The position numbers and the translations under genes were made by a program. A stretch of DNA of 64,000 nucleotides from Primorskyibacter flagellatus (GTDB lineage Bacteria; Pseudomonadota; Alphaproteobacteria; Rhodobacterales; Rhodobacteraceae): contig NZ_FWYD01000001.1 in assembly GCF_900176485.1 (NCBI RefSeq), positions 496,001-560,000 on the forward strand, in the 5' to 3' direction. Shown here one piece after another: positions 1 through 12,301 of the stretch. Positions within the stretch are counted from its first letter, which is position 1; the number at the start of each line of letters is the position of its first letter. The notes beneath the pieces are model-generated. The model ran no database searches and had not been told where the DNA came from. It was given only the letters and a program-made list of their open reading frames with translations.

Positions 1-820
1 CACCGAAATCGTCGTATGCGCGCTCGAAAGCCGTTTCAACACCTTCTGACTCGTCGTAGAAATACGGATAATCCGCGCCCAAGAAATGTTCTGCGTCTTC
101 TACGTTTCTGGGCAACAGGATGTTCGCTCCGATATGTGCAGCGGTAAATCCTTTGAGGAACGGTTTTGCTGTTTGTTCCAATCCCGACTGGAAAAGCCTC
201 GCTGCGAAATGCAGATTGTATTCCGGCAAGTGCCGGAGCACGGCTCGAAACTCATTCTGATCGCGCGCATTGAGAACCTCGATTTCCGATCGCAGCGTCT
301 CAGGAATTTGAGTATTGAGGGGATCACCCAAATAGAGCGGCGCAAAATGCTCCTGCTGCGCTTGCGGAAGATTATGCAGACGAATATCCGCCGCATGCAG
401 AACGAGGCGCGCCTTGGACGCAACCTCGGGTCCCATCGCGCGAAATCGTTGAAGCTGTGCGTAAGAGCAGCAAATGTGTCGATCCGCGAGCTCAAGTCGC
501 AGCTTTTGCGGTTCTTCATCAACATGGTCGAACAAGATTCCGCGGGCACGCAAACCAAGGATGCGGGCCGCTACCGTCGTCAACGACCTTACCGATGTTT
601 TGGCAAAGAAATATACCGCATCCCGCGGCATCGAAAGCGCCCACCGCTCTTGTGCTGCAAACCCTTCGCTCTTCCTCTCGGGCATAACGACAAGCCGAGC
701 GCTTATGCGATCACCAAACGTTGCATTCAGAATTTCATTCATCTGCACGCAGCGCATAAATGTGCTACCGACGTGGATTTTGCGCTCAGTATAAACGAAA
801 TATATGGTTTGCAGGGACAA
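1..820 (-). CDS. Glycosyltransferase-like protein, C-terminal end cut off by window edge
   Basis: An uninterrupted reading frame runs leftwards from a TTG at 820 to the window edge, giving 273 codons without a stop. The start is chosen because TTTAGGATAG lies just upstream and the protein then begins MSLQTIYFVYTERKIHVGST. Near residues 65-100 it reads like the middle of a retaining glycosyltransferase (FFAKTSVRSLTTVAARILGL, then LFDHVDEE). Near residues 215-250 the pattern KGFTAAHIGANILLP followed by LGADYPYFYDE resembles the nucleotide-sugar binding end of GT4-like proteins. No signal peptide or membrane segment is visible. The family assignment is inference from motif layout. That the frame is coding is well supported by its length and protein-like composition. 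It follows a hairpin downstream of rpsI, so it may be a separate transcription unit. Confidence 0.6.
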   Translation of the reverse strand, partial: MSLQTIYFVYTERKIHVGSTFMRCVQMNEILNATFGDRISARLVVMPERKSEGFAAQERWALSMPRDAVYFFAKTSVRSLTTVAARILGLRARGILFDHVDEEPQKLRLELADRHICCSYAQLQRFRAMGPEVASKARLVLHAADIRLHNLPQAQQEHFAPLYLGDPLNTQIPETLRSEIEVLNARDQNEFRAVLRHLPEYNLHFAARLFQSGLEQTAKPFLKGFTAAHIGANILLPRNVEDAEHFLGADYPYFYDESEGVETAFERAYDDFG

Positions 821-838
821 CGTCGACTATCCTAAAGA

Positions 839-869
839 ACCGCGCATGCCGATTGCCGGCACGCGCGGT
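839..869 (-). terminator. Hairpin terminator after rpsI
   Basis: A 13-bp inverted repeat (ACCGCGCATGCCG and its near complement, one G-U pair on the minus transcript) with a 5-nt loop is followed on the minus strand by TCTTT. It lies 34 bp past the rpsI stop and just ahead of the ribosome binding site of the next leftward gene. It is therefore either the rplM-rpsI terminator or a partial attenuator. Confidence 0.65.
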
Positions 870-903
870 ACATAGTGTAAGCAGATTAGACGTAATCGCC
901 AGC

Positions 904-1389
904 TTAACGCTTGGAGAACTGGAAGCTCTTACGCGCTTTGGCCTTACCGTATTTCTTACGCTCGACGACACGGCTGTCGCGGGTCAGGAAGCCTGCCGCT
1001 TTCAGCGCGCCGCGCAAGCTGGGATCATAAAGTTGCAGCGCCTTGGACACGCCGTGCTTGACCGCACCGGCCTGACCGGACAGACCGCCGCCCTTGACGG
1101 TGGCCATCACGTCGAATTGATCTTCCGTGCCCGACACGGTGAAGGGCTGCTTGAGGATCATCTGAAGCACGGGACGCGCGAAGTAATCGTTGATCGGCTT
1201 GCCGTTGACGACGACCTTGCCGGAGCCCGGCTTGATCCAGACACGGGCAACCGCATCCTTCCGCTTGCCTGTGGCATACGCACGGCCAAGCGAGTCGCGA
1301 ACCGGCTCACGCGGGGTTTCGACCTCGGCGACCGGCTCGATGCCGGCGACCGTGTTCAGGTCTTCGAGAGTGTTGATCTGGTCAGCCAT
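904..1389 (-). CDS. rpsI: 30S ribosomal protein S9
   Basis: Small-subunit ribosomal protein uS9, whose C-terminal tail reaches the P-site tRNA. The protein has 161 residues. That is longer than the roughly 130 of enterobacterial S9 because of an acidic N-terminal extension (about residues 1-32) typical of alphaproteobacteria. The S9 core is clear: [20 protein letters not shown], then a [14 protein letters not shown] stretch. The basic C-terminus ending KSFQFSKR is the tRNA-contacting tail. Its start codon overlaps the rplM stop as TAATG, so the two genes are translationally coupled. They are transcribed together from the promoter upstream of rplM. Confidence 0.97.
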   Translation of the reverse strand: MADQINTLEDLNTVAGIEPVAEVETPREPVRDSLGRAYATGKRKDAVARVWIKPGSGKVVVNGKPINDYFARPVLQMILKQPFTVSGTEDQFDVMATVKGGGLSGQAGAVKHGVSKALQLYDPSLRGALKAAGFLTRDSRVVERKKYGKAKARKSFQFSKR

Positions 1390-1856
1390 TATTTTGCCAC
1401 CCGAGTGTTTTTGGAGTTCATGTTCTTCACGTCCAGCACTTCGGGCTGCTGCGCCTCATGCGGGTGCTCTGCCCCGGCATAAACGCGCAGGTTGGTCATC
1501 ACCTGACGCGACAGACGGTTGCCCGGCAGCATGCGCTTGACCGCGGCGGTCACGACACGCTCTGGGTACTTGCCTTCCAGGATCTGACCGGCAGTGCGGT
1601 GCTTGATGCCGCCCGGATGACCTGTATGCCAGTAGTATTTCTTGTCAGCGCGCTTGTTGCCGGTCATCTGCACCTTATCGGCGTTGATGATGATGACATT
1701 GTCGCCCATGTCCATGTTCGGCGTGAAGCTTGCCTTGTGCTTGCCGCGCAGGCGCGTGGCCACGATCGAGGCAAGACGACCCAGAATCACGCCTTCGGCG
1801 TCGATCAGGATCCATTTCTTGTCGATGTCTGCCGGAGTAGCAGAAAAGGTTTTCAT
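1389..1856 (-). CDS. rplM: 50S ribosomal protein L13
   Basis: Large-subunit protein uL13, an early assembly protein of the 50S subunit. The product has 155 residues, normal for the family. Conserved L13 features are visible: [17 protein letters not shown] near the N-terminus, [20 protein letters not shown] in the middle, and the [16 protein letters not shown] signature. It is first of the two-gene rplM-rpsI operon, the arrangement found across bacteria. A strong promoter-like sequence lies about 70 bp upstream. Confidence 0.97.
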   Translation of the reverse strand: MKTFSATPADIDKKWILIDAEGVILGRLASIVATRLRGKHKASFTPNMDMGDNVIIINADKVQMTGNKRADKKYYWHTGHPGGIKHRTAGQILEGKYPERVVTAAVKRMLPGNRLSRQVMTNLRVYAGAEHPHEAQQPEVLDVKNMNSKNTRVAK

Positions 1857-1922
1857 GACGGGATTGCCCTTTGGTTTGGTTGGAACACCGGTAACAGGTC
1901 GGTATCCGAATTCGATTGCCGG

Positions 1923-1950
1923 GTTATATACGGCACGGAATGCAGGTCAA
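1923..1950 (-). promoter_or_regulatory. Sigma-70-type promoter for rplM-rpsI
   Basis: On the minus strand TTGACC and TATAAC are separated by 16 bp, giving near-consensus -35 and -10 boxes. They lie about 70 bp upstream of the rplM start. No other gene starts in that direction nearby, so this is the likely promoter of the ribosomal protein operon. Confidence 0.6.
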
Positions 1951-2214
1951 GCGCCAGTTTTACTGATTTATATAATGAAAACAAACTACTACAAAATAGG
2001 TATCATTATACCCCAATTTTGCGGACCGGATTCCACCCCGCCTCGGGCGATTGCATCGTGAACGCGTCTTTAGAACGTCTGGCGCGGCGAAGCTGGCAGG
2101 AATGGTAATGCCTTGCCGCCATGCACACAGACGACCCGCCCTGGATCTATGCCGATAACGTGGGCCAGAATATTCTCAGCTCCGACGGTTCATTCCACGA
2201 CAAATGGCACGAAG
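1951..2214. other. Intergenic region between rplM and the thioesterase gene
   Basis: This stretch holds an AT-rich segment (about 1960-2020) behind the rplM promoter, then ordinary-looking DNA. A short rightward reading frame begins at 2121, but it lacks a ribosome binding site and runs antisense into the thioesterase gene, so it is not annotated. No RNA gene was recognised. Confidence 0.5.
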
Positions 2215-2643
2215 TTACCCCACCGGGACAGGCGGGATCGAATAGGTCAGACTGGCTCGGGCGACGGGCGCTTCATGGCCTTCAGAGTGAATCAGCACAT
2301 CGCCCACGGCCAATACGCGACCCAACTTCAGCAAACGGCACTCGGCGATCAGATCAACGCCCGCGGCAGGCTTGCGCATGAAGTCGATGGAACAGTTCGT
2401 CGTCACCGCCAAGGCCTGCGGTCCGATCATCGCAAGGACGGCAAGATAGACGGCCACATCCGCCAGCGCGAACATTGACGGGCCGGAAACTGTGCCACCC
2501 GGCCGCAGATGACGGTCACTGACGATCAGCCGCATGGTGATGCCCATCGGGCGGACATCCTCGACCGCGAAATCCCCGACGACCTGCGGGAACACCTCTG
2601 CCATGAACTCGGTCAGGTCTTCTGTGGTCATTTTCAACTGCAT
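2215..2643 (-). CDS. PaaI-family hotdog thioesterase
   Basis: Predicted acyl-CoA thioesterase of the hotdog fold, 142 residues. The motif HLRPGGTVSGPSMFALADVA (about residues 47-66) contains the hotdog active-site region, where an Asp on the long central helix normally activates the water. The second half has the TNCSIDFMRKP and GRVLAVGDVLIHSEG strands of PaaI/YbgC-type enzymes. The ATG at 2643 follows GAGAGGGAAGAGA. A longer frame upstream has no binding site and would overlap the divergent promoter. It is divergent from the crotonase-family gene, which suggests a shared role in acyl-CoA metabolism. The substrate is unknown. Confidence 0.85.
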   Translation of the reverse strand: MQLKMTTEDLTEFMAEVFPQVVGDFAVEDVRPMGITMRLIVSDRHLRPGGTVSGPSMFALADVAVYLAVLAMIGPQALAVTTNCSIDFMRKPAAGVDLIAECRLLKLGRVLAVGDVLIHSEGHEAPVARASLTYSIPPVPVG

Positions 2644-2702
2644 TCTCTTCCCTCTCAGACGCTCGCCGCCTAGGGTTGGCCCGTCAGCAGCAGGAGGACA
2701 AG

Positions 2703-3488
2703 ATGGGAATTCTCGAACGGCACGATACAAACGCTGTCAGACGGCTGCATATGAACGCGCCGGAACGGCTGAATGCGCTGTCAGACGAGATGCTGGCGGC
2801 CCTCAAGGCGGAATTCGAGACGCTGCAAGATGACACAACGATTCGCGCGGTGATCCTGTCGGGCGAGGGCAAGGCGTTTTGCGCGGGCCACGATCTGAAA
2901 CAGATGACGGCCGGTCGGCAGGCAGAGTATGGCGGCCGCGCCTATTTCAAGGATCTGTTCGACCGTTGCACAGAGGTGATGCTGGCGATCCGTGCCCTGC
3001 CCCAGCCCGTCATCGCACAGGTCCATGGCATAGCCACGGCAGCGGGCTGCCAGCTTGTGGCGTCCTGCGATATGGCGGTGGCGGCGACGGGCACCCGCTT
3101 TGGGGTGAACGGGGTCAATATCGGCCTGTTCTGTTCAACCCCGATGGTGGCGCTGTCACGCAATATCCCCCGCAAACAGGCGTTTGAGATGTTGACCACC
3201 GGCAGCTTCATCGACGCGCAGCGCGCGCTGGAACTCGGGCTGGTCAATCGCGTCGTTGCACCCGATGCCGTGGCGGCAGAGGCCGAGGCGCTTGCACAGA
3301 CCGTTGCCGACAAGCTGGGCACCGCCGTCAGGATCGGCAAACGCGCCTTTTACGACCAGATCGAAATGACGGCGGCCGACGCTTATGCGCATACCGGTCA
3401 GGTCATGGTGGAAAACATGCTGCACAGCGATACGGCCGAGGGCATCAGCGCGTTTCTTGAAAAGCGGCCCCCCGAATGGGAACAGTGA
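2703..3488 (+). CDS. Enoyl-CoA hydratase/isomerase (crotonase) family protein, ECHDC3-like
   Basis: Crotonase-fold protein of 261 residues. The CoA-binding/oxyanion segment GKAFCAGHDLKQM and the loop GIATAAGCQLVASCDMA are present. Aligned by eye with rat mitochondrial hydratase, the two catalytic glutamates (Glu144 and Glu164) correspond to Gln in GCQ and a Gly in the FGVNGVNIG segment. Classical hydratase chemistry is therefore doubtful, and the sequence resembles the ECHDC3 subgroup, whose reaction is not settled. The start at 2703 is chosen because AGGAGG precedes it. The gene diverges from a thioesterase across a 59-bp intergenic region. Confidence 0.85.
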   Translation: MGILERHDTNAVRRLHMNAPERLNALSDEMLAALKAEFETLQDDTTIRAVILSGEGKAFCAGHDLKQMTAGRQAEYGGRAYFKDLFDRCTEVMLAIRALPQPVIAQVHGIATAAGCQLVASCDMAVAATGTRFGVNGVNIGLFCSTPMVALSRNIPRKQAFEMLTTGSFIDAQRALELGLVNRVVAPDAVAAEAEALAQTVADKLGTAVRIGKRAFYDQIEMTAADAYAHTGQVMVENMLHSDTAEGISAFLEKRPPEWEQ

Positions 3489-3533
3489 TGGCCGCCCCGT
3501 GACAATCCCGGTGCGGCGCATTACATGCAGCGT

Positions 3534-4889
3534 ATGACACAGGAATTGCACATCGTCGGCGGCGGAATGGCCGGATCCGAGGCCGCCTGGCAGGCAGCAC
3601 AAGCCGGGGTGCGCGTGGTGATCCACGAAATGCGCCCCAAGGTAGAAACCTTTGCCCACAAGACCGGCAATCTGGGCGAGATGGTGTGTTCCAACTCCTT
3701 CCGGTCGGATGATGACGAACAGAACGCCGTGGGCCTGCTGCATTGGGAGATGCGTCAGGCAAACGGGCTGATCATGGCCACGGCCGACCGCCACCGCCTG
3801 CCCGCAGGTGGCGCGCTGGCCGTGGATCGCGATCCTTTCGCCGAAACCATCACGGCGGCGCTGATGGCGCATCCCAATGTGTCCGTCTCCTACGAAGAGA
3901 TCACAGCCCTGCCCGACGATGGCAACTGGATCATCGCGACCGGTCCGCTGACCTCTTCCGCGCTTGGTGCCGCCATACAGGCCGAAACAGGTGCGGAGGC
4001 GCTGGCGTTTTTCGATGCCATCGCCCCGATCATCCACGCTGAAAGCATCGACATGTCAAAGGCGTGGATGCAGTCGCGCTATGACAAGGGCGAGACAGAG
4101 GAAGAACGTACGGCCTACCTGAATTGCCCGATGGACCACGATCAGTACGAAGCGTTCATCGACGCGCTTCTTGCGGCGGAGAAGACCGAATTTCACGAGG
4201 GCGAAACTGCCGGATATTTCGACGGTTGCCTGCCGATTGAGGTGATGGCCGAACGCGGCCGCGAAACGCTGCGCTTTGGCCCGATGAAACCCGTTGGCCT
4301 GACCAACCCCCATCAGCCGGATGTCAAAGCTTACGCAGTGGTTCAACTTCGTAGGGATAACGCACTGGGAACATTGTATAACATTGTCGGATTTCAAACC
4401 AAGATGAAATACGGTGCACAGACCGAAGTCCTGCGGATGATCCCCGGCCTGGAGGAAGCCCGCTTTGCGCGTCTGGGCGGCATCCATCGCAACACATTCC
4501 TGAACTCGCCCACTTTGCTGGATGCGCAGATGCGCCTGCGCTCGCGTCCGAACATCCGCTTTGCCGGTCAGATCACAGGGGTGGAGGGCTATGTGGAATC
4601 CTCGGCCATGGGGCTGCTTGCAGGACGTCTGGCGGCGGCGGAAATCAATGGCGCGCCGATGCCTGATCTGCCGCAGGACACAGCCCATGGCGCGCTGGTC
4701 CATCACATCACTGGCGGTGCAGAGGCCAAGACCTTCCAGCCGATGAACGTGAATTTCGGCCTGTTCCACCCACTAGAAGGCATGAAGGGCGGCCGCCGTG
4801 GCCGCAAGGACCGCTACAAGGCCTATACCGACCGCGCGAAATCCGCATGGTCCGACTGGCTGTCAGCCCAAGCGCCTGTCCCGGCCTGA
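3534..4889 (+). CDS. trmFO: tRNA (uracil-5-)-methyltransferase TrmFO, folate- and FAD-dependent
   Basis: Makes ribothymidine at position 54 of tRNAs using methylene-tetrahydrofolate as carbon donor and FADH2 as reductant. The N-terminal FAD-binding motif [17 protein letters not shown] and the family signature [19 protein letters not shown] are clear. The C-terminal YHxSITGG-like region appears as [20 protein letters not shown]. The length of 451 residues is normal. The ATG at 3525 is equally possible, adding three residues, and neither has a strong binding site. The next gene, gluQ, starts 5 bp after the stop and is also a tRNA modification enzyme, so the pair is probably cotranscribed. Confidence 0.95.
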   Translation: MTQELHIVGGGMAGSEAAWQAAQAGVRVVIHEMRPKVETFAHKTGNLGEMVCSNSFRSDDDEQNAVGLLHWEMRQANGLIMATADRHRLPAGGALAVDRDPFAETITAALMAHPNVSVSYEEITALPDDGNWIIATGPLTSSALGAAIQAETGAEALAFFDAIAPIIHAESIDMSKAWMQSRYDKGETEEERTAYLNCPMDHDQYEAFIDALLAAEKTEFHEGETAGYFDGCLPIEVMAERGRETLRFGPMKPVGLTNPHQPDVKAYAVVQLRRDNALGTLYNIVGFQTKMKYGAQTEVLRMIPGLEEARFARLGGIHRNTFLNSPTLLDAQMRLRSRPNIRFAGQITGVEGYVESSAMGLLAGRLAAAEINGAPMPDLPQDTAHGALVHHITGGAEAKTFQPMNVNFGLFHPLEGMKGGRRGRKDRYKAYTDRAKSAWSDWLSAQAPVPA

Positions 4890-4894
4890 CCCCC

Positions 4895-5824
4895 ATGTTC
4901 ATCACCCGGTTTGCCCCGTCGCCCACCGGACCATTGCATCTGGGTCACGCCTATTCGGCGCTTCTGGCGCATGACATGGCGCGCAAGGCGGGTGGAAAAT
5001 TCCTGCTGCGCATCGACGATCTGGACCACACCCGCGCGCGACCGGAATGGGAGTCGCAAATCTACGATGACCTGCGCTGGCTCAGTCTGGACTGGCCCAC
5101 GCCGTGCCGACGCGAATCGGACTGTTTTGCAGAATACGATGCCGCGTTGGACCGGCTTTGGGATCTGGGCGTGCTTTACCCCTGCACATGCACCCGGCGC
5201 GACATCGCAGAGGCGCTCGGTGCGCCGCAGGAAGGCGTTGTGCCACACGGCCCCGATGGCCCCGTCTATCCCGGAACGTGCCGACAGCCGATATGGGAAG
5301 ACGCACGATGGGCGGACGGTACATTTCCGCGCCCGAAAGACGTGCATTTGCGCTTGCACATGAGCAAGGCGCTGAGCGTTCTGGACCGCGCCGAACACGC
5401 CGTCACTGGCACCGGGATCTCGCAACCGATCTCTTTCGACGAAACCGGCACTGGCCCGTCCGGACAGCACGGGCATATCGGCGTCCCGTCAGATCATCTT
5501 GCCCATGCCATCGGCGACATCGTTGTCGCCCGCAAGGATTTCGGCGCATCCTATCATCTTGCGGTCGTGGTGGATGATGCCGCACAGAGCATAAGCCATG
5601 TCGTGCGCGGGCAGGATCTGTTCGAGGCAACAAAGATCCATATCGTGCTGCAAGATCTTCTTGGATTGCCCCGCCCCACCTACCACCATCACCGGCTGAT
5701 CCGCGATGACGCGGGTAAACGGCTGGCCAAGCGCGACAACGCCCGCGCCATCGCCGCGTTCCGCGAGGCTGGCGCGACGCCACAGGACATTCGCAATCGC
5801 GTCGGTCTGCCCGCCGTGGGCTAG
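4895..5824 (+). CDS. gluQ: Glutamyl-Q tRNA(Asp) synthetase
   Basis: Paralogue of the glutamyl-tRNA synthetase catalytic domain, lacking the anticodon-binding part. It attaches glutamate to queuosine in tRNA-Asp. The protein has 309 residues and begins MFITRFAPSPTGPLHLGHAY with the class I HIGH-type motif HLGH at residues 15-18. The KMSKS-equivalent appears as KRLAKRD near the C-terminus. A zinc site is suggested by CTC near residue 100 and a Cys in YPGTC further on. The start is 5 bp after trmFO. Its stop overlaps the stop of the convergent hisI within a CTAG palindrome. Confidence 0.93.
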   Translation: MFITRFAPSPTGPLHLGHAYSALLAHDMARKAGGKFLLRIDDLDHTRARPEWESQIYDDLRWLSLDWPTPCRRESDCFAEYDAALDRLWDLGVLYPCTCTRRDIAEALGAPQEGVVPHGPDGPVYPGTCRQPIWEDARWADGTFPRPKDVHLRLHMSKALSVLDRAEHAVTGTGISQPISFDETGTGPSGQHGHIGVPSDHLAHAIGDIVVARKDFGASYHLAVVVDDAAQSISHVVRGQDLFEATKIHIVLQDLLGLPRPTYHHHRLIRDDAGKRLAKRDNARAIAAFREAGATPQDIRNRVGLPAVG

Positions 5825-6186
5825 GCCGCGCTTTCCGGTGCCATCAGCTCTACCTCTTCACCATCCCGCACGCCCGTGTAGAAACAGCTTCGGCGGTTGG
5901 TGTGGCAGGCCGGGCCGGTCTGGTTGACGACAACCAGCAAACAATCCCGGTCGCAATCCACACGCAGATCGACAAGTTCCTGCACATGGCCGGAACTTTC
6001 GCCCTTGACCCAGAAGGACTGGCGCGAGCGCGACCAATAGGTCACCCGGCCTGTCTCTAGGGTCCGCGCCACCGACTCGGCATTCATCCACGCCATCATC
6101 AGCACCTCGCCGGTGCCGTCTTGCTGGGCAATCGCGGGGATCAGGCCGCGGTCGTCATAGACCAAGGTCGCAGGATCGAATGTCAT
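5821..6186 (-). CDS. hisI: Phosphoribosyl-AMP cyclohydrolase
   Basis: Third step of histidine biosynthesis, opening the adenine ring of PR-AMP; a zinc enzyme that also needs magnesium. The product has 121 residues with the core motifs AWMNAESVARTLETGRVTYW and SRQSFWVKGESSG. The metal-binding VDCDRDCLL and CHTNRRSCFY segments carry the expected Asp and Cys ligands. It is a stand-alone HisI, without the HisE pyrophosphohydrolase domain that is fused in enterobacteria. It diverges from the IscU-like gene with only 68 bp between them. Confidence 0.95.
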   Translation of the reverse strand: MTFDPATLVYDDRGLIPAIAQQDGTGEVLMMAWMNAESVARTLETGRVTYWSRSRQSFWVKGESSGHVQELVDLRVDCDRDCLLVVVNQTGPACHTNRRSCFYTGVRDGEEVELMAPESAA

Positions 6187-6254
6187 CGGTAAAAACCTTT
6201 TTGCATTGGCGCGTTTGACGCCTATTTATGAGGTTGCGGAACGAAGGAAAACCC

Positions 6255-6707
6255 ATGCCCGGTGAAAGCGACCTGATAAAGCTCTATTCCACGCGCATTC
6301 TTGCGCTGGCTGCGGATATTCCGCGCCTTGGCAGGCTGGACGCGCCGGAGGCCAGCGTCAAGCGGCGCTCACCGCTTTGCGGGTCAACCGTGACCGTCGA
6401 TCTGTGCATGAAGGACGGCAAGGTGTCGGACTATGCACAGGACGTGAAGGCCTGCGCACTGGGCCAGGCCTCTGCCTCGGTCGTGGGCGGTGCCATCGTC
6501 GGTGCCACCCGCGCCCAGATCGAGGCCGCGAGGGATTCGCTGAAAACCATGCTGAAAGAGGACGGGCCCGCACCCGCCGCGCCGTTTGACGGTTTGGAGG
6601 TTCTGCGCCCGGCCCGCGATTACAAGAACCGGCACGCCTCGATCCTGCTGACGCTGGAAGCCGCGTCCGAGGCCGCGGAAAAGGCCGAGCGGTCAGACTG
6701 CGCCTGA
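6255..6707 (+). CDS. IscU/NifU N-terminal-like iron-sulfur scaffold protein
   Basis: A 150-residue member of the IscU/SufU scaffold fold. Visible features are RRSPLCGSTVTVDLCMKDG, holding the first conserved Cys, and VKACALGQASASVVGGA, holding the second. The third canonical Cys is not clearly placed, so cluster assembly by the classical three-cysteine mechanism is uncertain. The ATG at 6255 follows GAAGGAAAA; an in-frame ATG at 6228 lacks a site. It is divergent from hisI. Roseobacter genomes commonly place such a gene beside hisI, so the context supports a conserved housekeeping gene. Confidence 0.85.
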   Translation: MPGESDLIKLYSTRILALAADIPRLGRLDAPEASVKRRSPLCGSTVTVDLCMKDGKVSDYAQDVKACALGQASASVVGGAIVGATRAQIEAARDSLKTMLKEDGPAPAAPFDGLEVLRPARDYKNRHASILLTLEAASEAAEKAERSDCA

Positions 6708-6770
6708 CGCATAGCACTTCCGCGAAGCCCCTTGCGCGATAGAAAGAAAATCAGGACTTTTGCCACCGCA

Positions 6771-6807
6771 AGAAAAAGCCGCCGCACTTCCAAAAGAAGG
6801 CGGCGGC
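6771..6807 (-). terminator. Rho-independent terminator, leftward
   Basis: GCCGCCGC-A-CTTC pairs with GAAG-GCGGCGGC across a CAAAA loop. On the minus strand it is followed immediately by TTTTTCTT, while the plus strand lacks a U-tract. It therefore ends leftward transcription, most likely of the 40-codon gene whose stop is at 6953. Confidence 0.7.
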
Positions 6808-6952
6808 AAGTCGCGCTGTCTTGTGTCATTTCCGGACCGTCCGGATGAGGCGGGGACCTCAGGGGGGGACGGAACAGGCAGTGTCGGTCACAGGACGCAT
6901 CTAAGTTGGGACAGGATGCGGGACGGTCCGGCACAAGGGCGCAGGCAGAAAC

Positions 6953-7075
6953 TCAGACAAGACCGGGCAGATGCAAGGCAGCCACCAACATGACGACAAG
7001 GGCGACGGCACCAACAGCATCCTGCACCAGCGTCGCGTCAGAAGATCGGATCGTGGATTTGACTTGCTTGATCAT
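6953..7075 (-). CDS. Small single-pass membrane protein, 40 residues, function unknown
   Basis: A short gene that length filters would miss. GAGGGTTAGAG precedes an ATG. The 40-residue product begins MIKQVKSTIRSSDATLVQD, then has a hydrophobic helix (about residues 21-39: VGAVALVVMLVAALHLPGL) that spans a membrane once with a short C-terminus. Upstream is an AT-rich promoter-like stretch (about 7080-7150), and downstream is a leftward intrinsic terminator. A binding site, a sensible protein and its own promoter-like and terminator elements support it as an independent gene. Nothing in it shows a biochemical role. Confidence 0.65.
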   Translation of the reverse strand: MIKQVKSTIRSSDATLVQDAVGAVALVVMLVAALHLPGLV

Positions 7076-7206
7076 CTCTAACCCTCGTCGTTAATATCTT
7101 GTTGCTACTTTGTTCTCATAAAATTAACCGCCAGTAAAGAACTTTTTAAGAACATTTGAGAACATTACGGGATTTCGAAGAGATCGCCGGGGCGACACAA
7201 GTCTGT

Positions 7207-11447
<4,241 letters not shown>

Positions 11448-11493
11448 TCAGGTCACAGTGATAGGGTTCGCGCGACGACAGGTCCAGAGCTTG

Positions 11494-12207
11494 TCAGGCC
11501 CCGACAGCCAACCGCGCGGGCGCAAGCGCGGGTTCTGGATCGCGCAGCACATACCCACGGCCCCAGACGGTTTCGATATAGTTTTCTTCGCCGGTCGCCT
11601 CTGACAGTTTCTTGCGAAGTTTGCAGATAAACACGTCGATGATCTTGAGTTCCGGCTCGTCCATGCCGCCATATAGATGATTGAGAAACATCTCTTTGGT
11701 CAGGGTGGTGCCCTTGCGCAGACTAAGCAGCTCCAGCATCTGATACTCTTTGCCGGTCAGGTGGACCGTTTTATTATCGACTTCGACAGTTTTCGCGTCA
11801 AGGTTGACTGCAATCTTGCCTGTGTGGATGACCGATTGCGAATGTCCCTTGGACCGGCGGATGATCGCGTGAATACGCGCAATCAGCTCTTCGCGGTGGA
11901 ATGGCTTGGTCAGATAATCATCGGCCCCAAACCCGAATCCCTTGATCTTGCTTTCGGTGTCATCCGCGCCTGACAGGATCAGGATCGGCGTCTCTATCCG
12001 TGCCAGTCGAAGCTGGCGCAAAACCTCATGCCCGTTGAGATCGGGCAGGTTGAGATCCAGCAGAATCAGATCGTAGTCATACAGTTTGGCCAGATCTATG
12101 CCTTCTTCACCAAGATCGGTGGCGTAGACGTTGAGATTGGCATGGGTAAGCATCATTTCAATGCTCTTGGACGTCGCGGGATCGTCTTCCACCAGCAGAA
12201 CGCGCAT
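11494..12207 (-). CDS. ctrA: Cell-cycle response regulator CtrA
   Basis: OmpR-family master regulator found in alphaproteobacteria. In Caulobacter it controls the cell cycle; in Rhodobacteraceae it controls motility, gene-transfer agents and quorum-linked heterogeneity. The receiver domain (1-120) has Asp51 as phosphoacceptor and the acidic pair at 8-9. The DNA-binding winged helix (about 125-228) contains [17 protein letters not shown] and [20 protein letters not shown], which are practically diagnostic for CtrA. The C-terminal tail is Pro/Ala-rich. A CtrA-like half-site pair lies 53 bp upstream. It is next to sciP, which encodes its known antagonist, and ahead of ligA-recG. Confidence 0.97.
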   Translation of the reverse strand: MRVLLVEDDPATSKSIEMMLTHANLNVYATDLGEEGIDLAKLYDYDLILLDLNLPDLNGHEVLRQLRLARIETPILILSGADDTESKIKGFGFGADDYLTKPFHREELIARIHAIIRRSKGHSQSVIHTGKIAVNLDAKTVEVDNKTVHLTGKEYQMLELLSLRKGTTLTKEMFLNHLYGGMDEPELKIIDVFICKLRKKLSEATGEENYIETVWGRGYVLRDPEPALAPARLAVGA

Positions 12208-12259
12208 TATTGTTTTCTCCGTTTACAGACCCTTCACACCCGAACGTCCGTGAAATTAG

Positions 12260-12274
12260 TTAACTGTGCGTTAC
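12260..12274. promoter_or_regulatory. CtrA-box-like site upstream of ctrA
   Basis: TTAA, then 7 bp, then TTAC lies in the 94-bp gap between sciP and ctrA. The known CtrA motif is TTAA-N7-TTAA(C), so this differs at one position. It would place CtrA binding at its own promoter. Feedback regulation is inferred. Confidence 0.45.
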
Positions 12275-12301
12275 TATAGACGCGATTTAGCGACACGCAA
12301 C

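Noticed and set aside
86-835. Rightward 249-codon open frame at the left edge
   Set aside because: It lies antisense to the glycosyltransferase-like gene, has no ribosome binding site and a composition rich in Arg/Ser/Cys typical of antisense frames in G+C-rich DNA.
2121-2381. Rightward frame starting MHTDDPPWIYADN
   Set aside because: The first 40 residues look protein-like, but there is no binding site and the rest runs antisense through the thioesterase gene. A remnant gene is possible but cannot be supported.
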